Assembly (NCBI RefSeq): GCF_000171235.2
Contig: NZ_ABEA03000094.1
Span: 62,001-126,000 of the forward strand
From: Geminisphaera colitermitum TAV2
Lineage (GTDB): Bacteria; Verrucomicrobiota; Verrucomicrobiia; Opitutales; Opitutaceae
Length of the DNA: 64,000 nt
Reading direction: 5' to 3'
This document shows positions 16,600 to 26,311 of this stretch, in pieces. A program made the translations under genes and the position numbers. Below the pieces are notes generated by a model that saw only the letters and a list, made by a program, of their open reading frames with translations, searched no databases and was not told the DNA's origin. Within the stretch, counting starts at the first letter, position 1. Every line of letters begins with the position of its first letter.

Positions 16600-17517
16600 A
16601 TGCAACTCACACCGCACAACATCGCGAACCTCTACAAGACGCTTCGCACCATCTTTTTCGCCGCGTATCAGGCCGCGCCTGACGACGTAGCCAATTCGCT
16701 CGCCATGCGCACCCAGTCCAGTGCCGCCGAGGAAGTGTATCACTGGCTCGGCGCCTTCCCCGGCATGAAGAAGCTGATCGACGAAATCAAAATCGAAAAC
16801 GTTCGCGCCCACAACTACACTATCCCCAATGATGAATGGGAAGACACAATCGGTATCAAACAGGCCGATGTGGAGCGCGACGAAGCCGGCGCAGTCGGTC
16901 TCTACCGCCCCCGCTTTCAGATCATGGGCGACACCGCCAAGCAGCATGACGGCGAAATGGTCGCCGATCTGCTCTGCAACGGCTTCACCCGCAAATGCTA
17001 CACCGGCAAAAACTTCTTCGACGTGGATCACGAGCCGATCCCCGGTAAAACGAAGTTCACCAACAAAACCACCAAGAAACTCTCGCAGGCCAACTACCGC
17101 GCCGGCCGCGTCAACATCAAGACGCGCAAAAACGCCGTCGGCCGCGCCATGAAACTTGGCCGCGATCTGGTGCTACTCGTCGGCGCCACCAATGAGGCAC
17201 TCGGCTTCGAAATTCTCAAGGCCGAGCGTAGTGACAACGGCAAGACAAACGTGGACAAGGACACCGCCCGCCTCATCGTCTGGCCCGAGATCGACGTGAT
17301 CAACCCCGAGGCATGGTTCCTCTACGACGCTGCCCAGCCCGTGAAGCCCATCATCGTGCAGGAAGAAAAGCCCGTGGACATGCTCGCCCTGGACGATCCC
17401 GAGGACGACCACGTCTTCAAAAAACACGAGTTCCTCTATCAAGCCTACAAGCGCACCGGCTACGGCTACGGTCTGCCCGAAGTCATCTACGGCTCGGACG
17501 GCTCCGCCGCGGCCTGA
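16600..17517 (+). CDS. Mu gpT-type major capsid protein
   Basis: 305 residues, the length of Mu gpT. Characteristic features: N-terminal helix, WLGAFPGMKKLIDE, the SNDEWEDT-like segment IPNDEWEDTIGIKQADVERD, GDTAKQHDGEMVADLLCNGF and GKNFFDVDHEPIPG, and a C-terminal WPEIDVINPEAWFL. Forms the icosahedral shell. Start at 16600 follows the repeat leader; an upstream in-frame start lies inside the repeat. Confidence 0.9.
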   Translation: MQLTPHNIANLYKTLRTIFFAAYQAAPDDVANSLAMRTQSSAAEEVYHWLGAFPGMKKLIDEIKIENVRAHNYTIPNDEWEDTIGIKQADVERDEAGAVGLYRPRFQIMGDTAKQHDGEMVADLLCNGFTRKCYTGKNFFDVDHEPIPGKTKFTNKTTKKLSQANYRAGRVNIKTRKNAVGRAMKLGRDLVLLVGATNEALGFEILKAERSDNGKTNVDKDTARLIVWPEIDVINPEAWFLYDAAQPVKPIIVQEEKPVDMLALDDPEDDHVFKKHEFLYQAYKRTGYGYGLPEVIYGSDGSAAA

Positions 17518-17567
17518 TCTCTTTTCCGGGCCGTCTGTCCCGGAGTTGAGGGTAGTCCTGGTCAACC

Positions 17568-17598
17568 GAGCCGCCCGGTTCCTCCTGCCGGGCGGCTC
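17568..17598 (+). terminator. Strong hairpin after the capsid gene
   Basis: An 11-bp perfect stem (GAGCCGCCCGG with CCGGGCGGCTC) around a 9-base loop, without a clear T run. Located 50 bases after the capsid stop; it may protect or attenuate the transcript there. Confidence 0.5.
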
Positions 17599-17641
17599 CA
17601 CTGACCCGAACCCGCCAACCGCAACCACCACCGCACACATC

Positions 17642-18076
17642 ATGCCCACTCCCTACGTCACAATGGCCGAAATGAACGGCCTCATCCCCGCTCAGTTCCT
17701 CGTTCAGGCGCTGGACGACAACAACGATGGCATTGCCGATCCCTCCGCGTGGACCGATGTGGTGGCCGCCGTGCATAAGGAAATCGACGGACTCCTTGGC
17801 GTCCGCTTCACCGTCCCCTTTTCCAACCCCATCCCCGCCCTCGTCACGCACGCCGCGCAGACCCTCGCCGCCGAACTGCTCTACAGTCGCCGCGGTTTTC
17901 AGGGAGAGGACAAAAATCCCTGGACCGCCCAGGCGAAGCAAGTCCGCGCCCGACTCGAAAAAATCGCCTCCGGCGATCTCCCGCTCACCCCGCAAATCCA
18001 GCGGGAAAAACCCTCCGCCTCCATCGTCGCCGAACAGGCCAAGACCACCAGCCGCACAGGCCGCACCGCCGTCTGA
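17642..18076 (+). CDS. Phage gp36-like protein (DUF1320)
   Basis: 144 residues. Matches the Mu gp36 outline: YVTMAEMNGLIPAQFLVQAL near the N-terminus, DPSAWTDVVAAVHKEIDGLL, then THAAQTLAAELLYSRRGF and a Lys/Arg-rich C-terminus. Expected at the head-tail connector. The ATG at 17642 is used since earlier in-frame codons lie in the hairpin. Confidence 0.8.
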   Translation: MPTPYVTMAEMNGLIPAQFLVQALDDNNDGIADPSAWTDVVAAVHKEIDGLLGVRFTVPFSNPIPALVTHAAQTLAAELLYSRRGFQGEDKNPWTAQAKQVRARLEKIASGDLPLTPQIQREKPSASIVAEQAKTTSRTGRTAV

Positions 18077-18081
18077 TTAGC

Positions 18082-18108
18082 GTTTCAGTTTTCAACCTTT
18101 CAGCTTTT
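18082..18108 (+). repeat. Seven-base TTTCAGn array
   Basis: TTTCAGT, TTTCAAC, CTTTCAGC, TTTT directly before the start at 18115. The same unit, in both orientations, fills 18614-18719. Confidence 0.75.
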
Positions 18109-18114
18109 CCACAC

Positions 18115-18612
18115 ATGCCCGGCCTCGAACCCGAAGACATCATCCGCACCCTCCACGACGATTTGCAGCCCTTCGTGAAAGAGCACGGCGGCCGGTTGTC
18201 CGTGGCGGACGATCCTTGGAATTTTCTGGAATTGCTGGCGGAGAAACCCACCGGCTGGCGCTGCGTGCTCCACTGGGCCGGCGACAACAACACCCAAGAT
18301 CACCCCCTTGCCGGCTGCATTCTCGACAACCAATTCGCGGTCGGCATCACCTGCCAGAAAGGGCTCTCGGCCAATCCGCAGGAACAACTCTATAAACCCC
18401 GCGCTGGCGGAGCCCCCTCGCTCCTGCGTCTCGTCGCCCTCACCCGCGCCCGTGTCCGCAGCTATGTTTTCCCGAACGGCGTCAGCAACCGATACGTGAT
18501 GTATCACGGTGCCGAGCCCGTCACCCTCCCGGACGGCACCCCGCTGCAAGGCTACCGTCTCCGTTTCTCCATTACAGCCACTCCCGAGCCCGTCACCTAT
18601 CGCAACACCTGA
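18115..18612 (+). CDS. Phage connector/tail protein at the Mu gp37 position
   Basis: 165 residues. Alpha N-terminus then beta-rich. Contains DDPWNFLELLAEKPTGWRCV and FAVGITCQKGLS. No family recognised with confidence; its place after gp36 is that of tail-completion proteins in Mu-like phages, so a joining role is likely. Confidence 0.5.
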   Translation: MPGLEPEDIIRTLHDDLQPFVKEHGGRLSVADDPWNFLELLAEKPTGWRCVLHWAGDNNTQDHPLAGCILDNQFAVGITCQKGLSANPQEQLYKPRAGGAPSLLRLVALTRARVRSYVFPNGVSNRYVMYHGAEPVTLPDGTPLQGYRLRFSITATPEPVTYRNT

Positions 18613-18613
18613 A

Positions 18614-18719
18614 AAAGCTGAAAGCTGAAACGCTGAAAGCTGAAAAAAACACCGAACACCAATCATCCAACACCTGCTGAAGCCTGATTTAGCTTTTCAG
18701 CTTTCAGTTTTCAGCTTTT
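18614..18719. repeat. Facing arrays of GCTGAAA and its complement
   Basis: 18614-18647 holds GCTGAAA four to five times; 18690-18719 holds the reverse complement TTTCAGC/TTTTCAG three to four times. They could pair in RNA across a 40-base loop. They lie between the connector gene and the tail-tube gene. Confidence 0.85.
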
Positions 18720-18725
18720 CCAAAA

Positions 18726-19082
18726 ATGCCCAACAACCCGACCATCAAAGGCGACAACACCGTGCTCTGGGGCACGGGCGGCTACTACGGCTCCGCCATC
18801 ATCACCACAGGCAACCGCAAACGCAGCGCCGACAAGGCCGAAATCCGCGACAACAACGGCTACGTTGTGGCCGTCATCTACTACAACCAGAACCGGCAGG
18901 CGTCGTTCGAGATGATCGTGCAGACCGCCGCACCGACGCTCGAACCCGGCACCGTCATCACACTCGGCGCGGACAACCTCAAATTCATGGTGGACGACGT
19001 GGACGAAAAGTGGGCGCAGATCGACGTGCGCAAATACTCCATCAACGCCACCGCCTACGACGGCATCCCGAACCCGACATAA
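18726..19082 (+). CDS. Probable tail tube protein
   Basis: 118 residues, beta-rich, with TGGYYGSAIITTGNRKRSAD, NNGYVVAVIYYNQNRQASFE and a C-terminal SINATAYDGIP. Lies immediately before the frameshifting chaperone and the tape measure, the standard place for the tail tube of siphophages. Identity rests on order, size and beta content. Confidence 0.5.
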   Translation: MPNNPTIKGDNTVLWGTGGYYGSAIITTGNRKRSADKAEIRDNNGYVVAVIYYNQNRQASFEMIVQTAAPTLEPGTVITLGADNLKFMVDDVDEKWAQIDVRKYSINATAYDGIPNPT

Positions 19083-19084
19083 CC

Positions 19085-19585
19085 ATGCCCAAGAAACGCA
19101 ATCGCATCTCTCCTGCCACCCGCACCGCCCGCGTGGCTGCCGGCCAGCGCACACCTGGCGAAGTGCTCGATGCCTTCGCCCCCGTGCCCCTTGCCATCGG
19201 CGACCTCACATTGCGCGACATCACGCCGGGCGACTTCATCCTCCTCGAACGCATCGACTCCCCCTTCGCCGATCAGGAGCAACTTTCCGGCGGCGACATA
19301 ACGCTCAACGACATGATGATACTCGTCTATGTGCTCACCCGCCCCACCGTCGAGGTATTCGCCATCCTCGGGCGCGGACGCGAGGCATTCGACCGCGAAG
19401 TCATCGCCCTGGCCTCACGCTTCCCCTTTCCGCTCATCGAGGACATCGCGGCAAAAATCCGCGCAAAGATCATGCAGGCGTTCGCCTCGCTCATCACCGG
19501 CGCCCCCGCCAAAAAAAAAGCGACGACCCCTGGGAACGCCTCTTCGGCGGCCGCGAGACCGGCAACGGACTTGGCTGGGTCCTGA
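19085..19585 (+). CDS. Tail assembly chaperone, short (G) form
   Basis: 166 residues. Helical protein with an N-terminal basic stretch, LAIGDLTLRDITPGDFILLE and DITLNDMMILVYVLTRPT. Ends shortly after a run of nine A at 19511-19519. Such proteins coat the tape measure before tail assembly. Two bases separate it from the tail-tube gene. Confidence 0.7.
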   Translation: MPKKRNRISPATRTARVAAGQRTPGEVLDAFAPVPLAIGDLTLRDITPGDFILLERIDSPFADQEQLSGGDITLNDMMILVYVLTRPTVEVFAILGRGREAFDREVIALASRFPFPLIEDIAAKIRAKIMQAFASLITGAPAKKKATTPGNASSAAARPATDLAGS

Positions 19586-19755
19586 CCGTCATCGACACAC
19601 TCATGAGCGAGTATGGATGGACGATTGAATACACGCTGACCCGCCCCCTCTCTCAGACTTTCGCCTTCTACGCTGCCATCTCAGCCCGCTACGGCAACGA
19701 GGCCAAAGGCCCCACCTACCAAGAGCGCGCCCAAATCCACGCCGCCTTTTCCTAG
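19085..19755 (+). CDS. Tail assembly chaperone, long (GT) form by -1 frameshift
   Basis: A -1 slip on the A9 tract (19511-19519) joins the first 145 codons to a second frame that continues SDDPWERLFGGRETGNGLGW and runs to TAG at 19753-19755, giving 223 residues. The extension is otherwise gene-like: Trp- and Tyr-rich, with EYGWTIEYTLTRPL, and no start codon of its own near its beginning. This is the classic lambda G/GT arrangement. It stops 54 bases before the tape measure. Confidence 0.75.
19511..19519 (+). other. Slippery A9 site for -1 frameshifting
   Basis: Nine A followed by GCGACG. In-frame codons are AAA AAA AAA, which allows perfect re-pairing after a one-base backward slip. Confidence 0.7.
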
Positions 19756-19808
19756 CTCACAGCTCCTAGCTCCTAGCTCACAGCTCCAAGCTCACAGCTC
19801 ATAATCAC
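19752..19808 (+). repeat. Seven-base AGCTC array before tape measure
   Basis: Seven exact 7-base units in a row of the form nAGCTCn, beginning within the GT stop codon and ending at ATAATCACCATG. The clearest example of the periodic gaps. Confidence 0.9.
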
Positions 19809-19809
19809 C

Positions 19810-21369
19810 ATGAACCTCCGCGCCCTCCTCTCACTCGACACCGCCGGATTCACCGGACCTTTGGCCGCGGCGCGCTCGGCGATTGGCGGCATCCTCGGCC
19901 CACTCGCCGCCCTGGCCGGAGTCGGCGCAGGCGTGGGTGGCATTCTGGCGGGGATCAAGGGCGCACTCGATCTGGGCGGTGAACTCTCAGACCTCAGTGC
20001 CAACACGGGCATCGCTGTCGCCGACCTCGTCCGCTTGCGCCAGGCATTCTCCGACGCGGCCGCCGTTGCCCCCACCATTGGCCTCATGCAAAAAGCCATT
20101 GCCGGCCTCAACGAGTCGGGCCAGCCGACAAAAAAAATCTTTGCCGATCTGGGGATTGATCTCGCCGCGCTCAAAAAACTGGGCGCGGAAAAACAATTCG
20201 AAGCAATCGCCGGAAAAATCCGCGACATAAAAAACCCGGCGGAACAGACCAGCGCCGCGATGGAAATTTTCGGGCGCAGCGGTGCGAGCCTGCTGGCTCT
20301 CTTCAAAGACGGCGACGCGATGGCCAATGCCGCGAAAGTTGTCGGCTCGCAGGCCGACATCTTGCAGCGCAACGCCGTAGCCTTCGACAAGGCCAGCGAC
20401 ACCCTCGCCGCCACCGGCGTGACTCTCCGCGGCCTCTTCGTCGGTATGGCCGAGCCACTCGTGAAAGCCCTCGGAGGCGTTCTCGACAAAATCAACTCCA
20501 TCGACCTCGCCCCCTTCGGCCAAAAATTGTCTGAGACCGTGCTCACCGCCGTCAGCCTCTTCAAAACCTCATGGGCGGACGGCACGATGTTTACCCTGAT
20601 CAACACGACGCTCACCGTCGCCATCAAAGGCGCGGTCAACCTGCTGGCGCAGGGCATCGGCGGCCTCATGATGGGACTGGCCGGCCTGCTCTCCGGGAAA
20701 AACTTCTGGTCGGGCCTGCTGGTCGCCATTACCGGCCTCGGTGAAGGATTAGTCGCGGCCATCTCCGCCATCACCTCGCCCGTCATCGCCGCTCTCGACT
20801 GGATGGGTCAGCACATCATGGAACTGATCGGCAAAATCCCCGTGGCCGGCAAAGCTCTCGGTCTTGATGGCTTCAAGGCGGCGGAGTTTTCCGACATCAA
20901 CAAATACTACGACAACGCCTTTACCAGCGTGACCAAGGGGGCGACAGGCCAGGCGGCGAAAATGACCGGGTTCACCTCGCAGCAACTGATGCAGGAACTC
21001 AAAGTCGCCGGCGCGATGGCCGCCGAAGGATTCAAAAACGAGAAAGTTTTCGATCTTGGTGAAGACATGAAGACGCTCGGCGACTTGTGGAATCGTGCCC
21101 GCGAGGCCGCCATCGGAAAAGCGGATACGCCTACGACGGAGAAAAAAGAAGAGGGGAAAACTACCGGACCGGCGGAAATCAGCCGCGGTCTTGCCGCCAT
21201 CGTCAGTGACCGCCTGGCGAAGATCGGCGGCTTCGTCGGCGGCTCGGGCGGCCCCTCCGTGGACTACGCCCGCCGCACCGCCACCGCCGCCGAAAAGATG
21301 CGCGAAGGCATCGAACGTATCGCCTCGCGCCTTACACCCAACACCGGCGCCACCGCCGTTTACGCATAA
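19810..21369 (+). CDS. Tail tape measure protein
   Basis: 519 residues, short for its class. Sets tail length and crosses the membrane during injection; at about 0.15 nm per residue the tail would be near 78 nm. Hydrophobic Gly/Ala-rich segments at about 20-50 and 270-330 (LLAQGIGGLMMGLAGLLSG), KAIAGLNESG and MEIFGRSGASLLALFKDGD motifs typical of tape measures. No lysozyme or peptidase domain seen. Preceded by the chaperone frameshift, as expected. Confidence 0.85.
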   Translation: MNLRALLSLDTAGFTGPLAAARSAIGGILGPLAALAGVGAGVGGILAGIKGALDLGGELSDLSANTGIAVADLVRLRQAFSDAAAVAPTIGLMQKAIAGLNESGQPTKKIFADLGIDLAALKKLGAEKQFEAIAGKIRDIKNPAEQTSAAMEIFGRSGASLLALFKDGDAMANAAKVVGSQADILQRNAVAFDKASDTLAATGVTLRGLFVGMAEPLVKALGGVLDKINSIDLAPFGQKLSETVLTAVSLFKTSWADGTMFTLINTTLTVAIKGAVNLLAQGIGGLMMGLAGLLSGKNFWSGLLVAITGLGEGLVAAISAITSPVIAALDWMGQHIMELIGKIPVAGKALGLDGFKAAEFSDINKYYDNAFTSVTKGATGQAAKMTGFTSQQLMQELKVAGAMAAEGFKNEKVFDLGEDMKTLGDLWNRAREAAIGKADTPTTEKKEEGKTTGPAEISRGLAAIVSDRLAKIGGFVGGSGGPSVDYARRTATAAEKMREGIERIASRLTPNTGATAVYA

Positions 21370-21374
21370 TCGTC

Positions 21375-22151
21375 ATGGCGACAAAACACGTCTGGCGCGG
21401 TTCGCGCGAACTTATCCTCCAACCCGGCTACCCGAGGGAAATAGAAACGGCCGCCGGCCGCCGCGTTGAACTCCTCTACCGCGGCCCCTACGCCGCCGCC
21501 AAAGCCAAACGCCCCAAACCCGGCCAGACCATCGCCGGCGTCGAAGGCACCGAAGGACTCTACGTGGACCAGACCGAAGTCTATCCCGACGAAGCCGGCC
21601 CCACCGCCAGCGGCACCCTCAAAATCATCCTCGCCGACGAAGGCGGCAACTCCGGTGCCAGCACCGTCATCGACAAACAAATCACCTGGGAAGTTGAGTG
21701 GGTGGACCTCAGCCGCCCCCTCTCCCAGCACCGCCGCTACCGTGCCGGGGGTGTGAACGCCCTCACCGACAACGACCTTGCCGACATCGAGGCATGGAAA
21801 AATGAGACCGCCGGCGACCTCCGTCGCGCCTTCAAATACAAAAACGGCAAAGGAGAGGAAGTGACGTTGACCGTCAATGCCCAGCATCTGGCTAAAAAAC
21901 TCCTGCGCGGACAGGAGACCTACGTGCATCCCGCCCCCGTTGTCCGCAAGACCTCGCGGCAGTGGGTTGCGCCGAAGACGACGCAGATGGGCAAGCGCAG
22001 CGCAGCCAAACCCTACGCCGACGCGCCCGATGGCTACCAATGGCTGACCACCGCCGACAAGTCTCTACACCAAGGCACGCGCGGCAAATGGGAGCGCGTG
22101 CAGGAGTTCACTGGTGCCGAGGAGTGGGACGCCGACCTCTATACCACCTAG
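21375..22151 (+). CDS. Phage tail-associated protein
   Basis: 258 residues, unrecognised. Basic, beta-rich N-terminal half (HVWRGSRELILQPGYPREIE; TWEVEWVDLSRPLSQHRRY) and a middle helical stretch (NDLADIEAWKNETAGDLRRA). Lies 5 bp after the tape measure and so probably belongs to the tail tip. Confidence 0.6.
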   Translation: MATKHVWRGSRELILQPGYPREIETAAGRRVELLYRGPYAAAKAKRPKPGQTIAGVEGTEGLYVDQTEVYPDEAGPTASGTLKIILADEGGNSGASTVIDKQITWEVEWVDLSRPLSQHRRYRAGGVNALTDNDLADIEAWKNETAGDLRRAFKYKNGKGEEVTLTVNAQHLAKKLLRGQETYVHPAPVVRKTSRQWVAPKTTQMGKRSAAKPYADAPDGYQWLTTADKSLHQGTRGKWERVQEFTGAEEWDADLYTT

Positions 22152-22156
22152 CAAAC

Positions 22157-22924
22157 ATGGCCCTTACTCTTCCCAATGAAGTCCGCGCCGGCCAGCAGGT
22201 CCGCGCCGAAACGGTCAACCAGCTCATCCGTTACGCGAAGAGCATCACGCCGCGGGATTCGGCGACGATCCGTTGGGAAACGAAGTCCGGCGGTGCCACG
22301 CCGGAAGTCATCGAGCGGCCCAGGCGCGGCGCAGCCGCGGCAACAGTTACTCTCGCGCCCCTGACCCTCACCACCACGCCACCGGTCGGCTGGGTTGCGC
22401 CAGAGTCAGACCAGACCGACCCGGACAACGTGCCTTATCGCTTCTGGCTGACATTCGGCACGGTCGATTACACGGCGCCGGAGCGTGCGGACGGGCAGCA
22501 TGCTTTCACTACGCCTGTAGTGGAAATCCCCCGCAACGTTGCGCAAACCATGACGCAACGCGTGTATCTAGAGTGCGAGTGGCCCGGTCCAACCAACCAG
22601 TATGCCCTCTGGACTCACATCTGGTTGAAGACGCAGCCATCCACCGACACCTTCCCCTCACCCGCGCCCATCGGCGCGAACGGCTGGCGGCCAAAGTTCT
22701 ACCTTTTGCTCGGCAATTGTTCGGTCGCTGTCTCCGGCACCGGCTCTACACAGACAAAGACCCCCCTGGCATCCAACGCCGACCAAGGTTCCTTTCGCAG
22801 CTTCATCCAGGGCAATGCTGGCGGCTACGTGCAATTCACTGCCGCCGATCTGCCGGAGCATCCGCCCACGGTCACGATGGTGCGCGAGGTCGTCTTCTTC
22901 CGCAACCAGAGGCCCACGGCATGA
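22157..22924 (+). CDS. Phage tail-tip/baseplate-region protein
   Basis: 255 residues. Starts with ALTLPNEVRAGQQVRAETVN, an opening often seen in phage tail-tip proteins, then beta-rich sequence with many Trp/Thr/Pro (YALWTHIWLKTQPSTDTF). No domain recognised. Overlaps the next gene by ATGA at 22921-22924. Confidence 0.55.
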   Translation: MALTLPNEVRAGQQVRAETVNQLIRYAKSITPRDSATIRWETKSGGATPEVIERPRRGAAAATVTLAPLTLTTTPPVGWVAPESDQTDPDNVPYRFWLTFGTVDYTAPERADGQHAFTTPVVEIPRNVAQTMTQRVYLECEWPGPTNQYALWTHIWLKTQPSTDTFPSPAPIGANGWRPKFYLLLGNCSVAVSGTGSTQTKTPLASNADQGSFRSFIQGNAGGYVQFTAADLPEHPPTVTMVREVVFFRNQRPTA

Positions 22925-23795
22925 GCAGGGAGCAGAGCACACAGGGAGCCGCCGATGCGATCTTACCGGGTTCGCCCTGCGTGCTCTTCCGCCGCGCAGA
23001 CGGCAACACGACCGTCGCAAATTCCACATCGCGCATCAACCTTCCGTATCCGAATATCAGCTACGAACTACGGTCATATTCGCCCGTTGTGGCCGGTTTT
23101 GAAGTCGAGAGCAACCAGCCGACTCGCTTCGTAGATATCTTCCGTGTCGTTACGAAGAATTACAGTGGATGGAGTCGCTTTTGGGCACCTGCTATCTTTC
23201 GCAGTCCGCGCGAGCAGACTGTGCCCCCTCCGGTTTTTCGCACCAGGAATTTTATCATCAATCGGAGTGGTTCCGAATCCTACTCCCCGAATGGCTACTC
23301 ATCTTCGAGTTATCTTTCTTACTCGGAGACACGCACCTTGCGATGGTCGCCTGTTGCCCGCGCATGGGTATGGGATGGCACTGCCTCTGGCGAGGCGGGG
23401 TGGAGCGTCTCACAGCGCGATCCCTATCCATCCTGGAACTGGAAAACCACCGTCGCCATCACGTGGACAGATGGGGTCGAACACAAAGTCGAAAATCATG
23501 AGGCACTTTCGGGCCCGGACCCTGACGATGTGTCAGAAGGATGGCCATCAGGTGTGCCAATAGGTGGCAGTGAACTTGGCTACAACGATGACCTGTCATC
23601 CTACTTGGACAGAGCCTATGATGCTTGGTCGGAAAAAAACGGGGGCTGGAATGGTTTCCCGCAAAACCCCGAGGGCGGGCCGGGATGGGCCAACATGACT
23701 GCCGAAGAGCGTGCCGCGGCCATGTCACAATTCGCAAAGGATTTAATGACCATAGCCCATTGCACGCGCCGGATCGACGGTGTGGATTTTGACTA

Positions 23796-24626
23796 GGGAG
23801 TGTAGTCACGAGATAAGATTGACTGAGTTTTTTTGTGATGGAGAATGTCAGCATGGCGAAAGATCAACACCGTCACGACATTTCGGACCGAGTTTGGAGC
23901 GTTCTGGAGCCGCTGCTACCTGGAAGGAAAGGAGCGTGGGGAGGGGTGGCGGAGGACAACCGCAAGTTCCTCAACGCGGTTCTGTGGATTTTACGCACTG
24001 GTGCGCCTTGGAGGGATCTTCCAGAGGATTACGGAGGGTGGAGCAACACGCACAGGCGTTTTTGTCGCTGGAGAGACAAGGGGCATTGGGAGCGCCTGTT
24101 GTCGGAACTGATGAACGAGCCCGATTTTGAGTGGCTGATGATTGATGCCAGTCATGTCAAAATCCATCCGCATGCAGCGGGAGCCAGAGGTGGAAACGAG
24201 GCGATCGGTCTGACAAAAGGGGGCGAAACACCAAACTACATTTGGCCGTGGATGCGCATGGTATGCCGGTGCGAGTCATTGTTACAGCGGGTTCCACGGC
24301 TGATTGCACACAGGCTGGCAGGTTGATTGAAGGCATTGCCGCAGACCATCTGATCGCCGACAAGGGATATGACACCAACGCCATCATCGAAATGGCGCAG
24401 GCCGCAGGCATCTGCCCGCAGATTCCTCCAAAGACCAATCGCATAGAACAACGCGAATATGACCCTTATCTTTATCGGATCAGGCATCTGGTAGAAAATG
24501 CATTCCTACGACTCAAGCAATGGCGCGGCATCGCAACCCGATACGCAAAACGAGCCTCCTCTTTCCTCGCTGCCGTCCAATTCAGGTGTGCCATCCTCTG
24601 GGCTTCAATCTCGTGACTACACGCTC
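23796..24626 (+). mobile_element. IS5-family insertion sequence, copy 1 (831 bp)
   Basis: Flanked by a TA duplication (23794-23795 and 24627-24628). The right end is ATCTCGTGACTACACGCTC; the left end has the complementary sequence with two mismatches (GGGAGTGTAGTCACGAGAT). Internally it differs from copy 2 at very few bases (for example 24174). Confidence 0.9.
23835..24616 (+). CDS. IS5-type transposase, two frames joined by -1 frameshift (copy 1)
   Basis: The first frame (23835-24326) carries the N-terminal HTH-like domain (RVWSVLEPLLPGRKG, LRTGAPWRDLP) and the first catalytic Asp in WLMIDASH. The second (open from before 24242 to 24616) carries IADKGYD and the Glu in HLVENAFLRLKQWRG. A -1 slip at A-AAA-GGG (24215-24221) joins TK to RGRNTKLHLAVDAHG and gives 260 residues, the usual size and layout of the IS427 group. 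A start at 23853 is also possible. Confidence 0.85.
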
Positions 24627-25022
24627 TACGAGTCAGATGTCACTTCGGAAAACGGGAACAGACACATAACATGGCACCGCTCTTTGCATGAGACATGGTC
24701 CGATCCCATGACACCGGCAATGATGGCCGAGTGGCTGCAAGGTTGGGCGGCGGACGATTTTGATTGGGCAGACGTGCCGCCGGACACGGCCAATAGCAAT
24801 AACCCCGTGATGCCGTGGAACGACCGGCTGCGTTCCCTCACCGGCGGCATCGCCCTCCGCCCCAATCTGTCCATCGTCACCGACGCCCCTGCCTCCCTCC
24901 TCCTCGCCAACGATGGCCGCGATGCCTTTCGCCTCTTGCTCATCCGCTACCGGCACGCGATGTCCGTCCCGCGCGGGCTGGTCGGACGCGTCACCCACAC
25001 GCACGCGGTCAAACGCATCGGT

Positions 25023-25042
25023 CCCCCCCCCTCCCCCCCCCC
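25023..25042 (+). repeat. C9-T-C10 tract inside tail gene
   Basis: Encodes GPPPSPPP in frame. A change of one C would shift the frame of the remaining ~420 codons. Confidence 0.9.
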
Positions 25043-26311
25043 GTTCCCCGTAATGCTGGTCGGCAAACTCAGCGGCGCATCCTATCCCTTGCAGGGCGAA
25101 GACGAGCCACCGGCGCAATTTGCCTGCTCCTACACCCAGAAACAAATCATCCGCTATATGCGGCCCATTCCGCGCCCGTGGTCGGAGTTCGGCTGGGTCG
25201 ATTACGAGAAACCGAACATCGCCGCGAACCAAGGCACCAACTCTGTTTTCCCGACAGGAGTAACAACGAATGAAGATACCGTTGTGTTCGGCCACATTGC
25301 CAACCTCACGCAATTCGGACGCCGCGCCTATCATTACGTTCGCTTGCGCGTGGTCGCCCGCGACGGGCGGGCAGGCTGGAAAGTAGTCGGTCGGCTGAAA
25401 ACGTATTGGGCCAAGACTACAGGCAGCCATCAGTCCGGGGCAGTGGCGGACCCAGCAGAATCTCTTGTCTTCCCCCTCACCGTTGGGCTGAGCGGCGAAT
25501 CCGCCCCCGTTGAGATGGTAGTGCGCCCGGCGATACCCGGCCAGTCAGACGCCACCACCCTTCCTGACGATTTTTGTTACAAGGACTGGAACGGCATCCT
25601 CTCGCTGACATCGCCGGACGGCGACAGCATCCCACCAGAACAGACGCATGAATACATCCGCATCGAGGCGCAAATGCAGGATTACCCCGCAGGCACGAGC
25701 GGCAAGACTCTCGGCCCTGACGGAAAAGTCTACCTCGACAACGAGATCGAGCGTGGGACCAACTGGCTGTGGCAACAGCAGAAGGTAAGCGGCTCCGTCC
25801 CCACGCCCGCGCTGGCGACATGGGAGCACACCACGGGCAACGTCCCAGGCTGGCCCGCCGCCGACACGATCAACGGCCAGCCCGTTAGCATCCGCGATCC
25901 CTACGCCATTCCCCCCGGCTCATTAGGGCTCGCCCAGATCGGCCAGCCGGTGACGGAGCAGACGCTGAACGAAGACGGTTCGCTGACCGTCGTTGTCACC
26001 ACGCACTACGACAACTCCGGCCTCACGCCGGCGGATATTGCCGCCGGCAAAAAGGCCGTTTTTTTGGAATGCCAAGAATACACCCGCGTTGAGACAGACG
26101 GCGAGGTCGCCGAGCGTGAAGATTTCGCGGATGTGGCAATGGCGGAAACCCCCGAGAGCGCGGCGGCGGGCGGCCCCAACGCCACCCTCGCCACCCCTTG
26201 GCGCGTGCTCGCACTGACCGACCCGGCGTTCTCGACCCTCGTCACCGAAGGCTGGTGCAACGTGGATTTGTCCACCCCACCGGACGAAGGCGAGTAGCCC
26301 CTTCCCTCCTC

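Larger units (their letters stand above)
22921..26297 (+). pseudogene. Large phage tail protein interrupted by an IS element
   Basis: Removing the IS and one copy of the TA duplication joins 22921-23795 to 24629-26297 in frame (the junction codon is TAC), giving 847 residues. The left piece (291 residues, ending in TAG formed by the insertion) is Ser/Tyr/Trp-rich; the right piece contains PPDTANSNNPVMPWNDRLRS, a Pro-rich part encoded by C9-T-C10 at 25023-25042, and beta-rich repeats up to NVDLSTPPDEGE. It is probably a tail-tip or receptor-binding protein. As it stands only the two fragments can be made. Confidence 0.75.

Noticed and set aside
18614-19808. Arrays that might be taken for a CRISPR
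   Set aside because: Units are only 7 bases, in direct contact, with no spacers and no cas genes nearby.
23835-24326. The first IS frame as a complete transposase
   Set aside because: It lacks the second Asp and the Glu; the continuation is in the -1 frame, so the pair is annotated as one recoded protein.
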